DNA of 64,000 bases from the NCBI RefSeq assembly GCF_001700435.1, contig NZ_LYPC01000027.1, positions 860,433 to 924,432 of the forward strand, read 5' to 3'. This DNA comes from Paenibacillus pectinilyticus (GTDB taxonomy: Bacteria > Bacillota > Bacilli > Paenibacillales > NBRC-103111). Position 1 is the stretch's first letter. The number at the start of each line of letters is the position of its first letter. Made by a program: the position numbers and the translations under genes. Under the pieces are notes generated by a model. That model had not been told where the DNA came from, made no database searches, and saw nothing but the letters and a program-made list of their open reading frames with translations. Shown piece after piece: positions 1 to 7,098 of this stretch.

Positions 1-165
1 AAAAGTTTGGCTGCTGTCATTGAAACGATGAATACGCTGTCTCCTGTTGGGCCAACATGGCAGGATTTTGGTAAACTGGAACAAGCGAAGCGTATCGATC
101 TCAAAAATAAACTGGAAACACTGGCTGAACCGCTTGTGAAAATGCCCGGGACGTTAGGTCAGTAA
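1..165 (+). CDS. C-terminal fragment of an unidentified protein
   Basis: The window opens inside a gene. The last 54 codons are visible in frame 1, ending with TAA at 163-165. The visible tail is hydrophilic and probably helical, with many Lys, Glu and Leu, and ends in MPGTLGQ. I recognise no domain. A strong terminator follows 9 bases later, so this is the end of a transcription unit. The function cannot be judged without the upstream sequence. Confidence 0.6.
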   Translation, partial: KSLAAVIETMNTLSPVGPTWQDFGKLEQAKRIDLKNKLETLAEPLVKMPGTLGQ

Positions 166-174
166 ATACAAGCA

Positions 175-200
175 ACGATAGACAGCTGTCTATCGTTTTT
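175..200 (+). terminator. Rho-independent terminator
   Basis: A perfect 22-base self-complementary stretch (arm ACGATAGACAG and its complement) runs straight into a run of T. It closes the transcription unit of the partial gene upstream and faces the end of the minus-strand gene that follows. Confidence 0.8.
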
Positions 201-221
201 ATTCATTTAGAAGGAGTAGTT

Positions 222-1016
222 TTACTTACGATTACTCTTATGAATGGCGTTGATCTTATGGAATGCAGACTTATCTTTAAGCTTTAAGAAAAGCCCTAAC
301 ATAGGGGCAAAGTTCACTTCAATGATCCAAACACGCCCAGTCGAATCTAGCGCCATGTCAAAGCCCATGGTATGGACCCAACGATAGGAGGGACCGAGTT
401 TCGCTGCCGCTGTTAACGCAACCTGATTTAACTTCCCTAAGAGTGCAGATGATTTCGAGGTAGGAAGCTTAGATAGCTCAATCGCGCGGTTGGCCGTAAC
501 AACGTAGCCATGGCTTTTCCCGATATTCGTGACAACGAAGCCTTTCCCAGCCACTTTCGCTAATTTCCCTGTCACCTGCCATGGCGAATGCGGGCGTCGT
601 TGTACCATGACGCGAAGGTCAAAAGGTTGGCCATTTACAGTAGCAAGAGAAATACGCCGCTGAACAAGATGGCTGCGACTATGTTTTTTCACAATAAATT
701 GGTTCGTTTGCGACTTCGATAATGTAGATTTTTTTGCACCATCATGGATGGTATACTTCGACTTCCCAAGATGTTTAATGCGTATGACCCCATGCCCGCC
801 GGAACTTCCAGTTGGTTTAATAATGACTTCGCCATATTTGTTCATCATCTGCCAAAAGCTGCTGCTGCTTAACCATTTGGTTTCGGGTAAATGAGGTCTG
901 AGGAGAGTAGATTGACTGAGCAATCTGTGTTTACTCCACTTACTAGTGCCCATGCTACGGGGGATTCGCTTCTTAGTAACAATGTTCAATTTCGAAAGTC
1001 GGAGGGATCGCTGCAT
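222..1016 (-). CDS. YheC/YheD-family ATP-grasp protein, endospore coat-associated
   Basis: This is a 264-residue ATP-grasp protein. Visible family features are the nucleotide-binding loop IIKPTGSSGGHGVI near residues 65-78, the central PFDLRVMVQRR strand, and the C-terminal metal/ATP segment GFDMALD...WIIEVN. YheC and YheD of Bacillus associate with the developing spore and its coat. This copy has the ATP-grasp core but lacks the long N-terminal domain of the 360-450 residue homologues. I chose ATG at 1016 because AAGGAG lies 9 bases upstream; a longer TTG start at 1040 would place that Shine-Dalgarno inside the gene. The substrate is unknown. It is one of three paralogues within 13.5 kb. Confidence 0.8.
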   Translation of the reverse strand: MQRSLRLSKLNIVTKKRIPRSMGTSKWSKHRLLSQSTLLRPHLPETKWLSSSSFWQMMNKYGEVIIKPTGSSGGHGVIRIKHLGKSKYTIHDGAKKSTLSKSQTNQFIVKKHSRSHLVQRRISLATVNGQPFDLRVMVQRRPHSPWQVTGKLAKVAGKGFVVTNIGKSHGYVVTANRAIELSKLPTSKSSALLGKLNQVALTAAAKLGPSYRWVHTMGFDMALDSTGRVWIIEVNFAPMLGLFLKLKDKSAFHKINAIHKSNRK

Positions 1017-1101
1017 ATGAAATTGCTCCTTTACGCTCAAGCTGGGTATTCTTCTCAGTTTATGATAAGCAAGCGCTGAACGTAGCGGGTAAGAACCTAT
1101 T

Positions 1102-1129
1102 TTGACGAATAATGGGTAAAGGATAAGTA
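1102..1129 (+). promoter_or_regulatory. Candidate sigma-A promoter for the DedA-PAP2 gene
   Basis: TTGACG (1102-1107), a 16-base spacer, then TAAGTA (1124-1129). It lies about 70 bases before the supported start of the next gene. Both hexamers deviate from consensus and nothing else confirms it. Confidence 0.3.
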
Positions 1130-1196
1130 CGTGTTTAATCTTGGAAAGGTTTATGTTTCCTTCAATACGTTCAGAATACAGGAGAGAGGGGGAATC

Positions 1197-2507
1197 TTGG
1201 TGGGGTTTTTAACAACATGGCTTGAACATTATGGGTATTGGGTTCTTTTCGGATCACTTTTCCTAGAAATGCTTGCTTTGCCGTTCCCTGGGGAAGTACT
1301 GATGAGCTATTCAGGCTTACTAATCTTTCAGGGGAAACTAAATTGGATCACTGCGATCGCAACAGCATGGACGGGTGTAAGCATCGGCATGACCCTATCC
1401 TATTGGATTGGGCTTCGCTTAGGGACTCCTTTCTTCGAAAAGCATGGTACTCGTATTCATATGGGCCCTGAACGGCTTCAAAGAATTTCATTCTGGTTTC
1501 AGAAGTATGGCAATAAATTGTTACTCGTTGCTTGTTTTATTCCGGGTGTTCGACATTTTACCGGGTATTTTGCTGGGGTTACACGTATTTCATTTCGTAC
1601 CTATGCAAGTTACTCCTATATAGGTGCTTTCATTTGGGTGAGCGTGTTTATCTCGCTTGGCAAGGTCTTAGGGCCAAAGTGGGAGAAATATCATCATACG
1701 ATGAACCGATATTTGATCTACGCGGGGATTATCGCGGTTTTCGTAGTTGTTATGGTCTATCTGTATCGGAAAAACAAAATGAAAGCGACCCGTCTGTTGA
1801 CAAGCAGCCTCCAAAAGGTCATGTTTCATTTCCATTCCATGGGGAAAGTGAAATTTGTTGTGCTTGCTGCTTTTACGGTTTTCGCTGCCTGTCTATCCCT
1901 GATCATTGGCATGATTCAGGAGATTCTAGAGAATGAATTCACGACGTTTGATGAGGTGGTTAGTTTTATCCTTCATGAAATGTTTGATCCGAGTTGGGGG
2001 GCTTGGATGAACCGATTCGCCTTATTAGGATCTTATTATGTATTTATTCCATTCATTGCCGTAACCAGTATATTCATTATCTGGAAAGGTAAAGAACGCT
2101 TGTTGGAGTTGATGTGCTTTGCCTTCGTCATCGTCGGGGGAGAAGCGCTGGATGAAGGGTTGCGTTCGCTGTTTCAACGTGTGGGTCCAGCAGCTGTGAT
2201 TGTTGATTTCCCTTATTCATTCCCAAGTGAACAAACCTTACTATCCTTGACTGTATGCGGCTTTGCTGCCTATTTGCTAGTTAGACATAAAGGCAATGTG
2301 AAAGTACGTCTCGCCGCAACCTTATTTGTGGTACTCCTGTGTTTGCTCGTTGGGATCAGCCGCGTATATTTCTATGTGCAAAATCCAAGTGATGTCCTTG
2401 CCGGTTACTTATTCGGGGGAACTTGGTTGAGCTTGAATGTCATGTTACTCGAGATTCTTCGCATGCTGAGTCGAAATGAGATTCAAGAAGTAGTGAATGG
2501 AGATTAA
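1197..2507 (+). CDS. DedA-PAP2 fusion membrane protein with degenerate PAP2 motifs
   Basis: This polytopic membrane protein has two domains. Residues about 1-200 are DedA-like (VTT/SNARE-associated): FLEMLALPFPGE near the N terminus and the IPGVRHFTGYFAG segment. Residues about 230-436 form a PAP2-like helical bundle. The PAP2 signatures are altered: PSEQ (about 342-345) stands where phosphatases have PSGH, YVQNPSD replaces the usual VHYPSD, and the first RP motif reads RVGP. Both catalytic histidines are therefore absent, so I infer a non-catalytic PAP2 domain. DedA proteins are implicated in undecaprenyl-phosphate and phospholipid translocation. I prefer TTG at 1197, with GAGAGAGGGGG just upstream, over the longer GTG start at 1131. 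Confidence 0.8.
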   Translation: MVGFLTTWLEHYGYWVLFGSLFLEMLALPFPGEVLMSYSGLLIFQGKLNWITAIATAWTGVSIGMTLSYWIGLRLGTPFFEKHGTRIHMGPERLQRISFWFQKYGNKLLLVACFIPGVRHFTGYFAGVTRISFRTYASYSYIGAFIWVSVFISLGKVLGPKWEKYHHTMNRYLIYAGIIAVFVVVMVYLYRKNKMKATRLLTSSLQKVMFHFHSMGKVKFVVLAAFTVFAACLSLIIGMIQEILENEFTTFDEVVSFILHEMFDPSWGAWMNRFALLGSYYVFIPFIAVTSIFIIWKGKERLLELMCFAFVIVGGEALDEGLRSLFQRVGPAAVIVDFPYSFPSEQTLLSLTVCGFAAYLLVRHKGNVKVRLAATLFVVLLCLLVGISRVYFYVQNPSDVLAGYLFGGTWLSLNVMLLEILRMLSRNEIQEVVNGD

Positions 2508-2594
2508 AAAAGTCTAATCTATAAAGCTAGCCCTCGCAACTAGGAATCCATACGAATATGATATATTAACTCATTTGAAGGGAGTTGATATATC

Positions 2595-2780
2595 ATGTTA
2601 TTAGTCAACCGCTTTTATGGCATCGTCTACAGAAACGCTAATGGAACAACAACGGTTTTTAATGCACGCGTCGTAGCTAGAGGATTAAATAGAATCAGAA
2701 TTAAATTCATGAATGTTAACGGTTTTATCGTTTTTAGAGATCTATTTCTTGCGCGTATTCTTAGATTTGTTCTAATCTAG
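2595..2780 (+). CDS. Small hypothetical protein, 61 residues
   Basis: A short basic protein, rich in Arg, Asn, Phe and Val, without Cys and without a clear membrane segment. It starts at ATG after AAGGGAG, about 11 bases upstream, and ends against a bidirectional terminator. The alternating hydrophobic pattern suggests a small beta-rich fold. I do not recognise a family. Its position between spore-associated genes, and the motif GAATATGATA upstream (2554-2563), which recurs before two other genes here, hint at sporulation expression. That is inference only. Confidence 0.5.
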   Translation: MLLVNRFYGIVYRNANGTTTVFNARVVARGLNRIRIKFMNVNGFIVFRDLFLARILRFVLI

Positions 2781-2782
2781 TT

Positions 2783-2822
2783 AAAAAACTCCAATCCTTG
2801 TCTATGAGGGATTGGAGTTTTT
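2783..2822. terminator. Bidirectional terminator
   Basis: AAACTCCAATCC and its complement GGATTGGAGTTT flank an 11-base loop. A-runs on the left and T-runs on the right let it serve both the plus-strand small gene and the converging minus-strand ATP-grasp gene. Confidence 0.85.
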
Positions 2823-2824
2823 AA

Positions 2825-3586
2825 TTACTTACGTTTGATACGTAAGAATCGACCGTTTGCTTTCGCGTAACGCAGAACTTTGAAGAACATTTTTTTATCT
2901 TTTAATTGGTTGAAAATAAAGGGATCTGGCGATGTGTTTACTTCTAGTACCCATGGTTTTAATTGTTTATCGATACCGATGTCAATGCCAATTTCTTTGA
3001 ATCTTGGATAACTCTTCTGGTAGTGCGTTGCAATGCGATACCCTAGATTCTGCAGACTATGAATATATTTCTTTTTCTTCTGACCCTGTACATAAGAACC
3101 GAGTAACAATTCTAAAGGGAGCACTTTTCCACTGTTATGAAAGTTTGTTACTATTTTTTTGGGGTGTGCGACTCGACCGACATACCCCGTAGTCTCCCAA
3201 ATTTTCAACGGACTTTTTTGCACCATTATTCGTGTGTCAAATATTCGCTTTTGATGGGTTATAAGATGAATACCTTGTTGAACCAGATAAGTTCTGTCTA
3301 GCTTGGCTTTGTTCAGAGCAGTGAATAAACCTTGAAATGATCCAAATGACTTAACCACTTTTCCCGCTTGAAAGCGATATTTATTATCTTTCATCACTCG
3401 AATAACACCATTTCCGGCAGTACCAGTACTGGGCTTTACATAAACCATCTTATGTTTAATTAACATTTGAAGCAGGTTTGCTTGACTGTAGATCCTTGTT
3501 TCCGGAACAAATTTACGGAGGTCTCTATTTAATAGAAGGACCTTTGTTTTAATCCATTTACTGCTTATTGTACGTGCTCGATTCAT
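2825..3586 (-). CDS. YheC/YheD-family ATP-grasp protein, endospore coat-associated
   Basis: This 253-residue protein is the second ATP-grasp paralogue. It shows VYVKPSTGTAGNGVIRV (glycine-rich nucleotide loop), IFDTRIMVQKS, and the C-terminal GIDIGIDKQLKPWVLEVN, whose acidic and Asn residues bind metal-ATP in the family. It is strongly basic and ends in a Lys/Arg-rich tail. Like the copy at 222-1016 it lacks the N-terminal domain of full-length YheC and YheD. AAAGGTG lies 11 bases before the ATG. Upstream is a 13-base element shared with the glycosyltransferase gene at 15629-16735, suggesting common developmental control. Confidence 0.8.
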   Translation of the reverse strand: MNRARTISSKWIKTKVLLLNRDLRKFVPETRIYSQANLLQMLIKHKMVYVKPSTGTAGNGVIRVMKDNKYRFQAGKVVKSFGSFQGLFTALNKAKLDRTYLVQQGIHLITHQKRIFDTRIMVQKSPLKIWETTGYVGRVAHPKKIVTNFHNSGKVLPLELLLGSYVQGQKKKKYIHSLQNLGYRIATHYQKSYPRFKEIGIDIGIDKQLKPWVLEVNTSPDPFIFNQLKDKKMFFKVLRYAKANGRFLRIKRK

Positions 3587-3642
3587 GGTTGTAACAGCAC
3601 CTTTACTTGGGGATTTTCAATATTTTTATGTTGAGCTTCCAG

Positions 3643-3655
3643 TTATCATATTCAA
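3643..3655 (-). promoter_or_regulatory. Shared TTGAATATGATAA element, copy 1
   Basis: Read on the minus strand this is TTGAATATGATAA, 57 bases before the ATP-grasp gene start. The identical 13-mer precedes the CotSA-like gene (16776-16788). GAATA followed 18 bases later by CATAAAA resembles a forespore sigma-G layout (GHATR-N18-CATNHTA, one mismatch) here, but the second copy does not repeat the -10, so the assignment is open. Confidence 0.35.
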
Positions 3656-3746
3656 ATGACGGTAAGGGACTTGGAGTAGAGTCTAGTTGGATAATTAAAT
3701 TTTGAAGCTTTCATTTTCATTGCATCTAATTGAACGGAAATTCGTA

Positions 3747-3780
3747 TTCTCATTTTTTTCTCATCTTCACCTTGTAAACT
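3747..3780 (+). promoter_or_regulatory. Promoter with 11-bp-period TTCTCAT boxes, before the BcrC-like gene
   Basis: TTCTCAT (3747-3753) and TTCTCAT (3758-3764) are exact direct repeats one helical turn apart. They are followed by 10 bases and the -10-like TAAACT (3775-3780). There is no -35; the boxes occupy its place, as for OmpR/PhoB-family activators. The same spacing recurs before 16927, 21994 and 24247. Confidence 0.7.
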
Positions 3781-3831
3781 TCTTGTAAATGCACGAGATG
3801 CTGCATGGAAAATAGGTAAAGGATGATGATG

Positions 3832-4431
3832 ATGAGCTTCACAGATGTCGACTATCACGTATTTCAACTGATTAATCAATTAGGAAACGACCTTTCCTTC
3901 TTCAATCCCATTATGCGCTTCCTAGCTTCGAAAGCAGAGTATGTGTTCTATCTTGGCATCGTCGTGTACTGGTTTACGCGGCATGAAACGCATCGCCGCA
4001 TGGTCGCGCAGTCCTTATTAGCTGCGTCCATCGCATTAGCATGCAGTGGGATTTTGGGCCATTTCTTCTATCGCGATCGCCCCTTTGTAACGCATTCTGT
4101 CTTGCAGTTAATTCCACATCCAGCGAATGCCTCTTTCCCAAGTGATCATGCGACAGCAGCATTTGTCATTGCGACATCCATCTGGTTGTTCCATAGGAAG
4201 GCTGGTCGTGTATGGCTGATTTTAGCGGCTTGTATTGCATTCTCCCGTGTATGGACTGGCGTCCATTATCCGTCTGATGTTATTAGCGGTGCTTTACTTG
4301 GTGGATTGATTGCGGTCGTTGTTCATCAGTTATTTCAACGTTCTTCAGGTGCATTGAAATTATTAAAATCGATCATCCATGGATACGAAGTTGTGGAAAC
4401 GAAAGTTTGGCGCAAAAATCAAGGTGCATAA
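3832..4431 (+). CDS. BcrC-type undecaprenyl-diphosphatase (PAP2 family)
   Basis: About 199 residues with several membrane helices and the three PAP2 phosphatase motifs: YRDRPF, FPSDHATAAF and SRVWTGVHYPSD. PSDH rather than PSGH, and the overall size, match BcrC/YwoA, which dephosphorylates undecaprenyl diphosphate on the outer membrane face, recycling the wall lipid carrier and giving bacitracin tolerance. Four in-frame ATGs (3823, 3826, 3829, 3832) follow AAAGG; the last has the best spacing. The gene stands alone between a boxed promoter and a terminator, so its expression should follow the box-binding regulator. Confidence 0.85.
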   Translation: MSFTDVDYHVFQLINQLGNDLSFFNPIMRFLASKAEYVFYLGIVVYWFTRHETHRRMVAQSLLAASIALACSGILGHFFYRDRPFVTHSVLQLIPHPANASFPSDHATAAFVIATSIWLFHRKAGRVWLILAACIAFSRVWTGVHYPSDVISGALLGGLIAVVVHQLFQRSSGALKLLKSIIHGYEVVETKVWRKNQGA

Positions 4432-4451
4432 TTGACGTTGTTGTAGAGAGG

Positions 4452-4487
4452 AATCCGTTCATGAAGGAACGGATTTTTGCTTTTTTC
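4452..4487 (+). terminator. Rho-independent terminator
   Basis: AATCCGTTC, a 6-base loop, GAACGGATT, then TTTGCTTTTTT. It ends the BcrC-like transcript. Confidence 0.85.
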
Positions 4488-4500
4488 CGCACTCACTCAG

Positions 4501-4554
4501 TTAAGAAAGATTTAAGAATTGGTTCATAAGCACTTCATTTCTCTTGTCTACCAT
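4501..4554 (+). promoter_or_regulatory. Four phased half-sites before a -10, upstream of the secreted protein
   Basis: TTAAGA at 4501, TTAAGA at 4512, TTCATA at 4523 and TTCATT at 4534 start exactly 11 bases apart. The last TTCAT ends 10 bases before TACCAT (4549-4554), the same distance as in the TTCTCAT promoters. This suggests an OmpR-family activator site, perhaps for the regulator at 8574-9260 or that at 21994-22668. Confidence 0.5.
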
Positions 4555-4594
4555 GTAGTTGTAAGCCCACATCACATTATTCTAGGAGGAAAAG

Positions 4595-5521
4595 ATGAAA
4601 AAGAAGTGGATCATGTTAGGCAGCGCCGTAGGAATTAGTTCCATTGTCATGGTAACAACAGGGTTTAGCGCATTAGCAAGTACATCAGGCTATGACGCAT
4701 ATAAGTCTGCGCTTAAGAATACCAAAACGATTCAAAACGTTGCGGTTCAAGCGGCAGCATCCCTGCAAGACAATGGCAAAGAGCTAGCCAATGCAAGTGG
4801 CAATTTTAAATTGAGCTTAAGTTCGGAAGCAGCAAGCGGGACTGCGAAAGTAACAGCGAATGGCACAGATCAGTCACTTAGCTTCTATAAGCAAGCGAAT
4901 CAAACCGTACTTAAGTCCGATACAAGCGATGTGTACTTCGTAAGCCAAGAGCTAGAGAAGCGACATAAGAACGATAAAGCCGATAAAACAGCAAATGAAA
5001 CTGAAATTCCGCAACAAGTGGAAACAGTTATTGATGCGCTAGTCGGGAATATGAAAGATTTCGTAGCCGTTGATACGAAAGCCGACGGCTCCAAAGATAT
5101 TTCCGTTCAACTGAATAATGCTCAAATTCCTACGGTTGTTAACGCGCTAGCACCAATCGCTTTGAAAGAAGCGACGAAGGATGAGCACGATGGTGAGAAA
5201 GCTGCGAATGGCGCCAATGCGAACAAGCTTCCTTTCAATGAAGATTTCTTGAAAACTGCTGCGCCGCAATTGACACAAGATATTAAGATTGAAAATGTAT
5301 CGATTAAGGCGACTGTCAATGCTTCGAATTATATCTCCCATCAAGAAGCGGATCTTACTGTTTCAGGGAAAGATGACAGCGGCGTTGCCCATCAAGTTAC
5401 ACTTCATTTGCAAGCTGATCTATCGGATTACAACAATACAACACCAGATACGATTGATCTGACTGGGAAAACCGTTCAAAACGTGAAACATGATAAACAT
5501 GGTCATGACGCAAACGAATAA
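4595..5521 (+). CDS. Secreted protein of unknown function
   Basis: A 308-residue exported protein. Residues 1-29 form a Sec signal peptide (MKKKW, hydrophobic core, ALA-S cleavage site); there is no lipobox Cys. The mature part is rich in Ala, Lys, Asp and Thr, with a spacer (KDEHDGEKAANGANANK) near 190-210 and a His/Asp-rich tail (KHDKHGHDANE) that could bind metal. I recognise no family with confidence. AGGAGG precedes the ATG. It lies just upstream of an ABC exporter and two-component system, and its promoter has phased repeats, so a role in envelope sensing is plausible but unproven. Confidence 0.65.
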   Translation: MKKKWIMLGSAVGISSIVMVTTGFSALASTSGYDAYKSALKNTKTIQNVAVQAAASLQDNGKELANASGNFKLSLSSEAASGTAKVTANGTDQSLSFYKQANQTVLKSDTSDVYFVSQELEKRHKNDKADKTANETEIPQQVETVIDALVGNMKDFVAVDTKADGSKDISVQLNNAQIPTVVNALAPIALKEATKDEHDGEKAANGANANKLPFNEDFLKTAAPQLTQDIKIENVSIKATVNASNYISHQEADLTVSGKDDSGVAHQVTLHLQADLSDYNNTTPDTIDLTGKTVQNVKHDKHGHDANE

Positions 5522-5542
5522 TAGAAAATAAGTGATCAGGGG

Positions 5543-5572
5543 GCAGATAGGTTACGTTCCTAACCTATCTGC
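5543..5572 (+). other. Strong hairpin between secreted-protein and ABC genes
   Basis: GCAGATAGGTTA and its exact complement enclose a 6-base loop. No T-run follows, so it is not a standard terminator. Candidate roles are 3'-end protection of the upstream message or partial read-through control into the ABC operon. Confidence 0.5.
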
Positions 5573-5599
5573 TCATCTCACGAAGAAAGGGGAAACCGA

Positions 5600-6343
5600 A
5601 TGACGACGATTTTAGAAACAACCGCGCTCAGTAGAGTGTATAGGAATGATCGGGGAATTCGTGATATGACACTCCAGTTACACGAAGGAGATGTGTATGG
5701 TTTACTTGGCCCCAATGGAGCGGGTAAAACGACGTTTCTTAAGCTCATTACAGGCTTGATTCGACCGGATCAGGGCACGATTTCACTATTTCAAAAGGAT
5801 TTAGCCGAACACTTCGCACAAGGGATGGTGCAGGTCGGCAGCATGATTGAATCTGCTGATTTTCATGATTTTATTAGTGCGTGGCAGTATCTTGAGCTTG
5901 TCGCTCGTTTCTATCCGAGTGTGACAACGAAGCGAATGGAAGAGGTCTTGGAACTAGTTGGCTTACGCAAAGTTCGGAAAGAGAAAATCAAAGGCTTCTC
6001 AACAGGTATGAAGCAGAAGCTGGCACTCGCGGCAGCGATCCTGCCTGAACCGAAATTTGTCATCCTGGATGAGCCTACCAATGGCTTGGATATCGAAGGC
6101 ACAGTGATGTTCCGCAAGTTAATCAAACATTTGTCGGAAGAGAAAGGCACGTCCTTTTTAATATCGAGTCATATGATTCATGAATTGGAACAACTTTGTA
6201 ATCGCGTAGGAATTGTAGTAGATGGACGTTTAAGAAAAGAAGGGTATGTATCCGACCTCCTACAAAATAATCAATCGCTTGAACAATTCTATATTGATGA
6301 GTTGCAGCTTACCAAGGAAAAGGAGGGATTGGAAAGTGCATAG
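5600..6343 (+). CDS. ABC transporter ATP-binding protein, BcrA-like
   Basis: This 247-residue nucleotide-binding subunit shows Walker A GPNGAGKTT near residue 40, the ABC signature FSTGMKQKLALA near 135, Walker B FVILDEPTNGLD near 155 and a downstream switch His (SSHM). The single-domain form with a short C-terminal extension matches BcrA/CcmA-type exporters, which often give peptide-antibiotic self-protection or resistance. GAAAGGGG precedes the ATG. The gene overlaps the permease gene by 8 bases and heads an operon with a kinase and a regulator, the usual layout of antibiotic-sensing export modules. Confidence 0.85.
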   Translation: MTTILETTALSRVYRNDRGIRDMTLQLHEGDVYGLLGPNGAGKTTFLKLITGLIRPDQGTISLFQKDLAEHFAQGMVQVGSMIESADFHDFISAWQYLELVARFYPSVTTKRMEEVLELVGLRKVRKEKIKGFSTGMKQKLALAAAILPEPKFVILDEPTNGLDIEGTVMFRKLIKHLSEEKGTSFLISSHMIHELEQLCNRVGIVVDGRLRKEGYVSDLLQNNQSLEQFYIDELQLTKEKEGLESA

Positions 6344-7082
6344 TTGGCGTGCTGGTTATTTGAATGAGCTTTACTTAATGTTTTATCGAAAGAAGATTGT
6401 CATGTTCGTCGTTCTATCAGCTTTACTGCCGATCTTACTGGTTCTATCACTCCATGCGTTACAGCCGATCCTGGGGCTGATTGCGGTAAGTCAGTCTTTT
6501 CCGATTCAAATGCTTACCATTTACACAGGTCTATGGATCCCACTCTTTATTTTCACCATGACAGGTGATCTCTTCCCTAATGAAATAGCAGCGAAAACGT
6601 TAAAGCTAGCGTTACTTCGTCCGAATTCCCGCTACCAAGTCTATGGTACGAAAGTCGCCGCGTTAGGTACTGGTATTGCAGGTATCCTACTAATCCTTGG
6701 CCTTGTCACGTTTATTTGCAACTTATTTACAGGAACAGCCGCAAATGTGTCTGATACGTTTCACATGATCCTTGCTTATATCGCTGCATTTGTATCGATG
6801 TTTGCTTTGTCGGCCGTATTCATTTTCGTAGCGCAATTCTTCAAAAGTGCAAGCAGCTTCATGGTCTTCTCCATCGTTCTATATGTAGCTGCCAAAATAG
6901 CGCCTTTCCTATTGCGTTCCATATCGGCGTTCTCACCATTTACGTATACCGACTGGCACATGTTATGGCTGAGCCAAACCGTTCCAACTAGCCGATTAGT
7001 CACTTCATCGATGTTCCTTATTTCCAGTTGGTTATTATTTTTGGCCATTGGTTACTATAAATTTGATAAAAAAGAAGTTTAA
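6336..7082 (+). CDS. ABC transporter permease, ABC-2 type
   Basis: A 248-residue membrane protein with about six hydrophobic segments and a conserved-looking cytoplasmic part (FPNEIAAKTLKLALLRPNSRYQVYGTKV) typical of ABC-2 permeases: turnover of the first loop, then LLRP...R. The GTG at 6336 has AAGGAGG about 8 bases upstream, inside the end of the ATPase gene, indicating translational coupling. An in-frame ATG at 6246 is too far into the ATPase gene and lacks a Shine-Dalgarno. It pairs with the ATPase at 5600-6343 as an exporter of unknown substrate. Confidence 0.8.
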   Translation: MHSWRAGYLNELYLMFYRKKIVMFVVLSALLPILLVLSLHALQPILGLIAVSQSFPIQMLTIYTGLWIPLFIFTMTGDLFPNEIAAKTLKLALLRPNSRYQVYGTKVAALGTGIAGILLILGLVTFICNLFTGTAANVSDTFHMILAYIAAFVSMFALSAVFIFVAQFFKSASSFMVFSIVLYVAAKIAPFLLRSISAFSPFTYTDWHMLWLSQTVPTSRLVTSSMFLISSWLLFLAIGYYKFDKKEV

Positions 7083-7098
7083 TGCGGGGAATTTATTT

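Noticed and set aside
3652..3879. Minus-strand frame of 75 codons
   Set aside because: It covers the box promoter and the start of the BcrC-like gene and has no supporting features.
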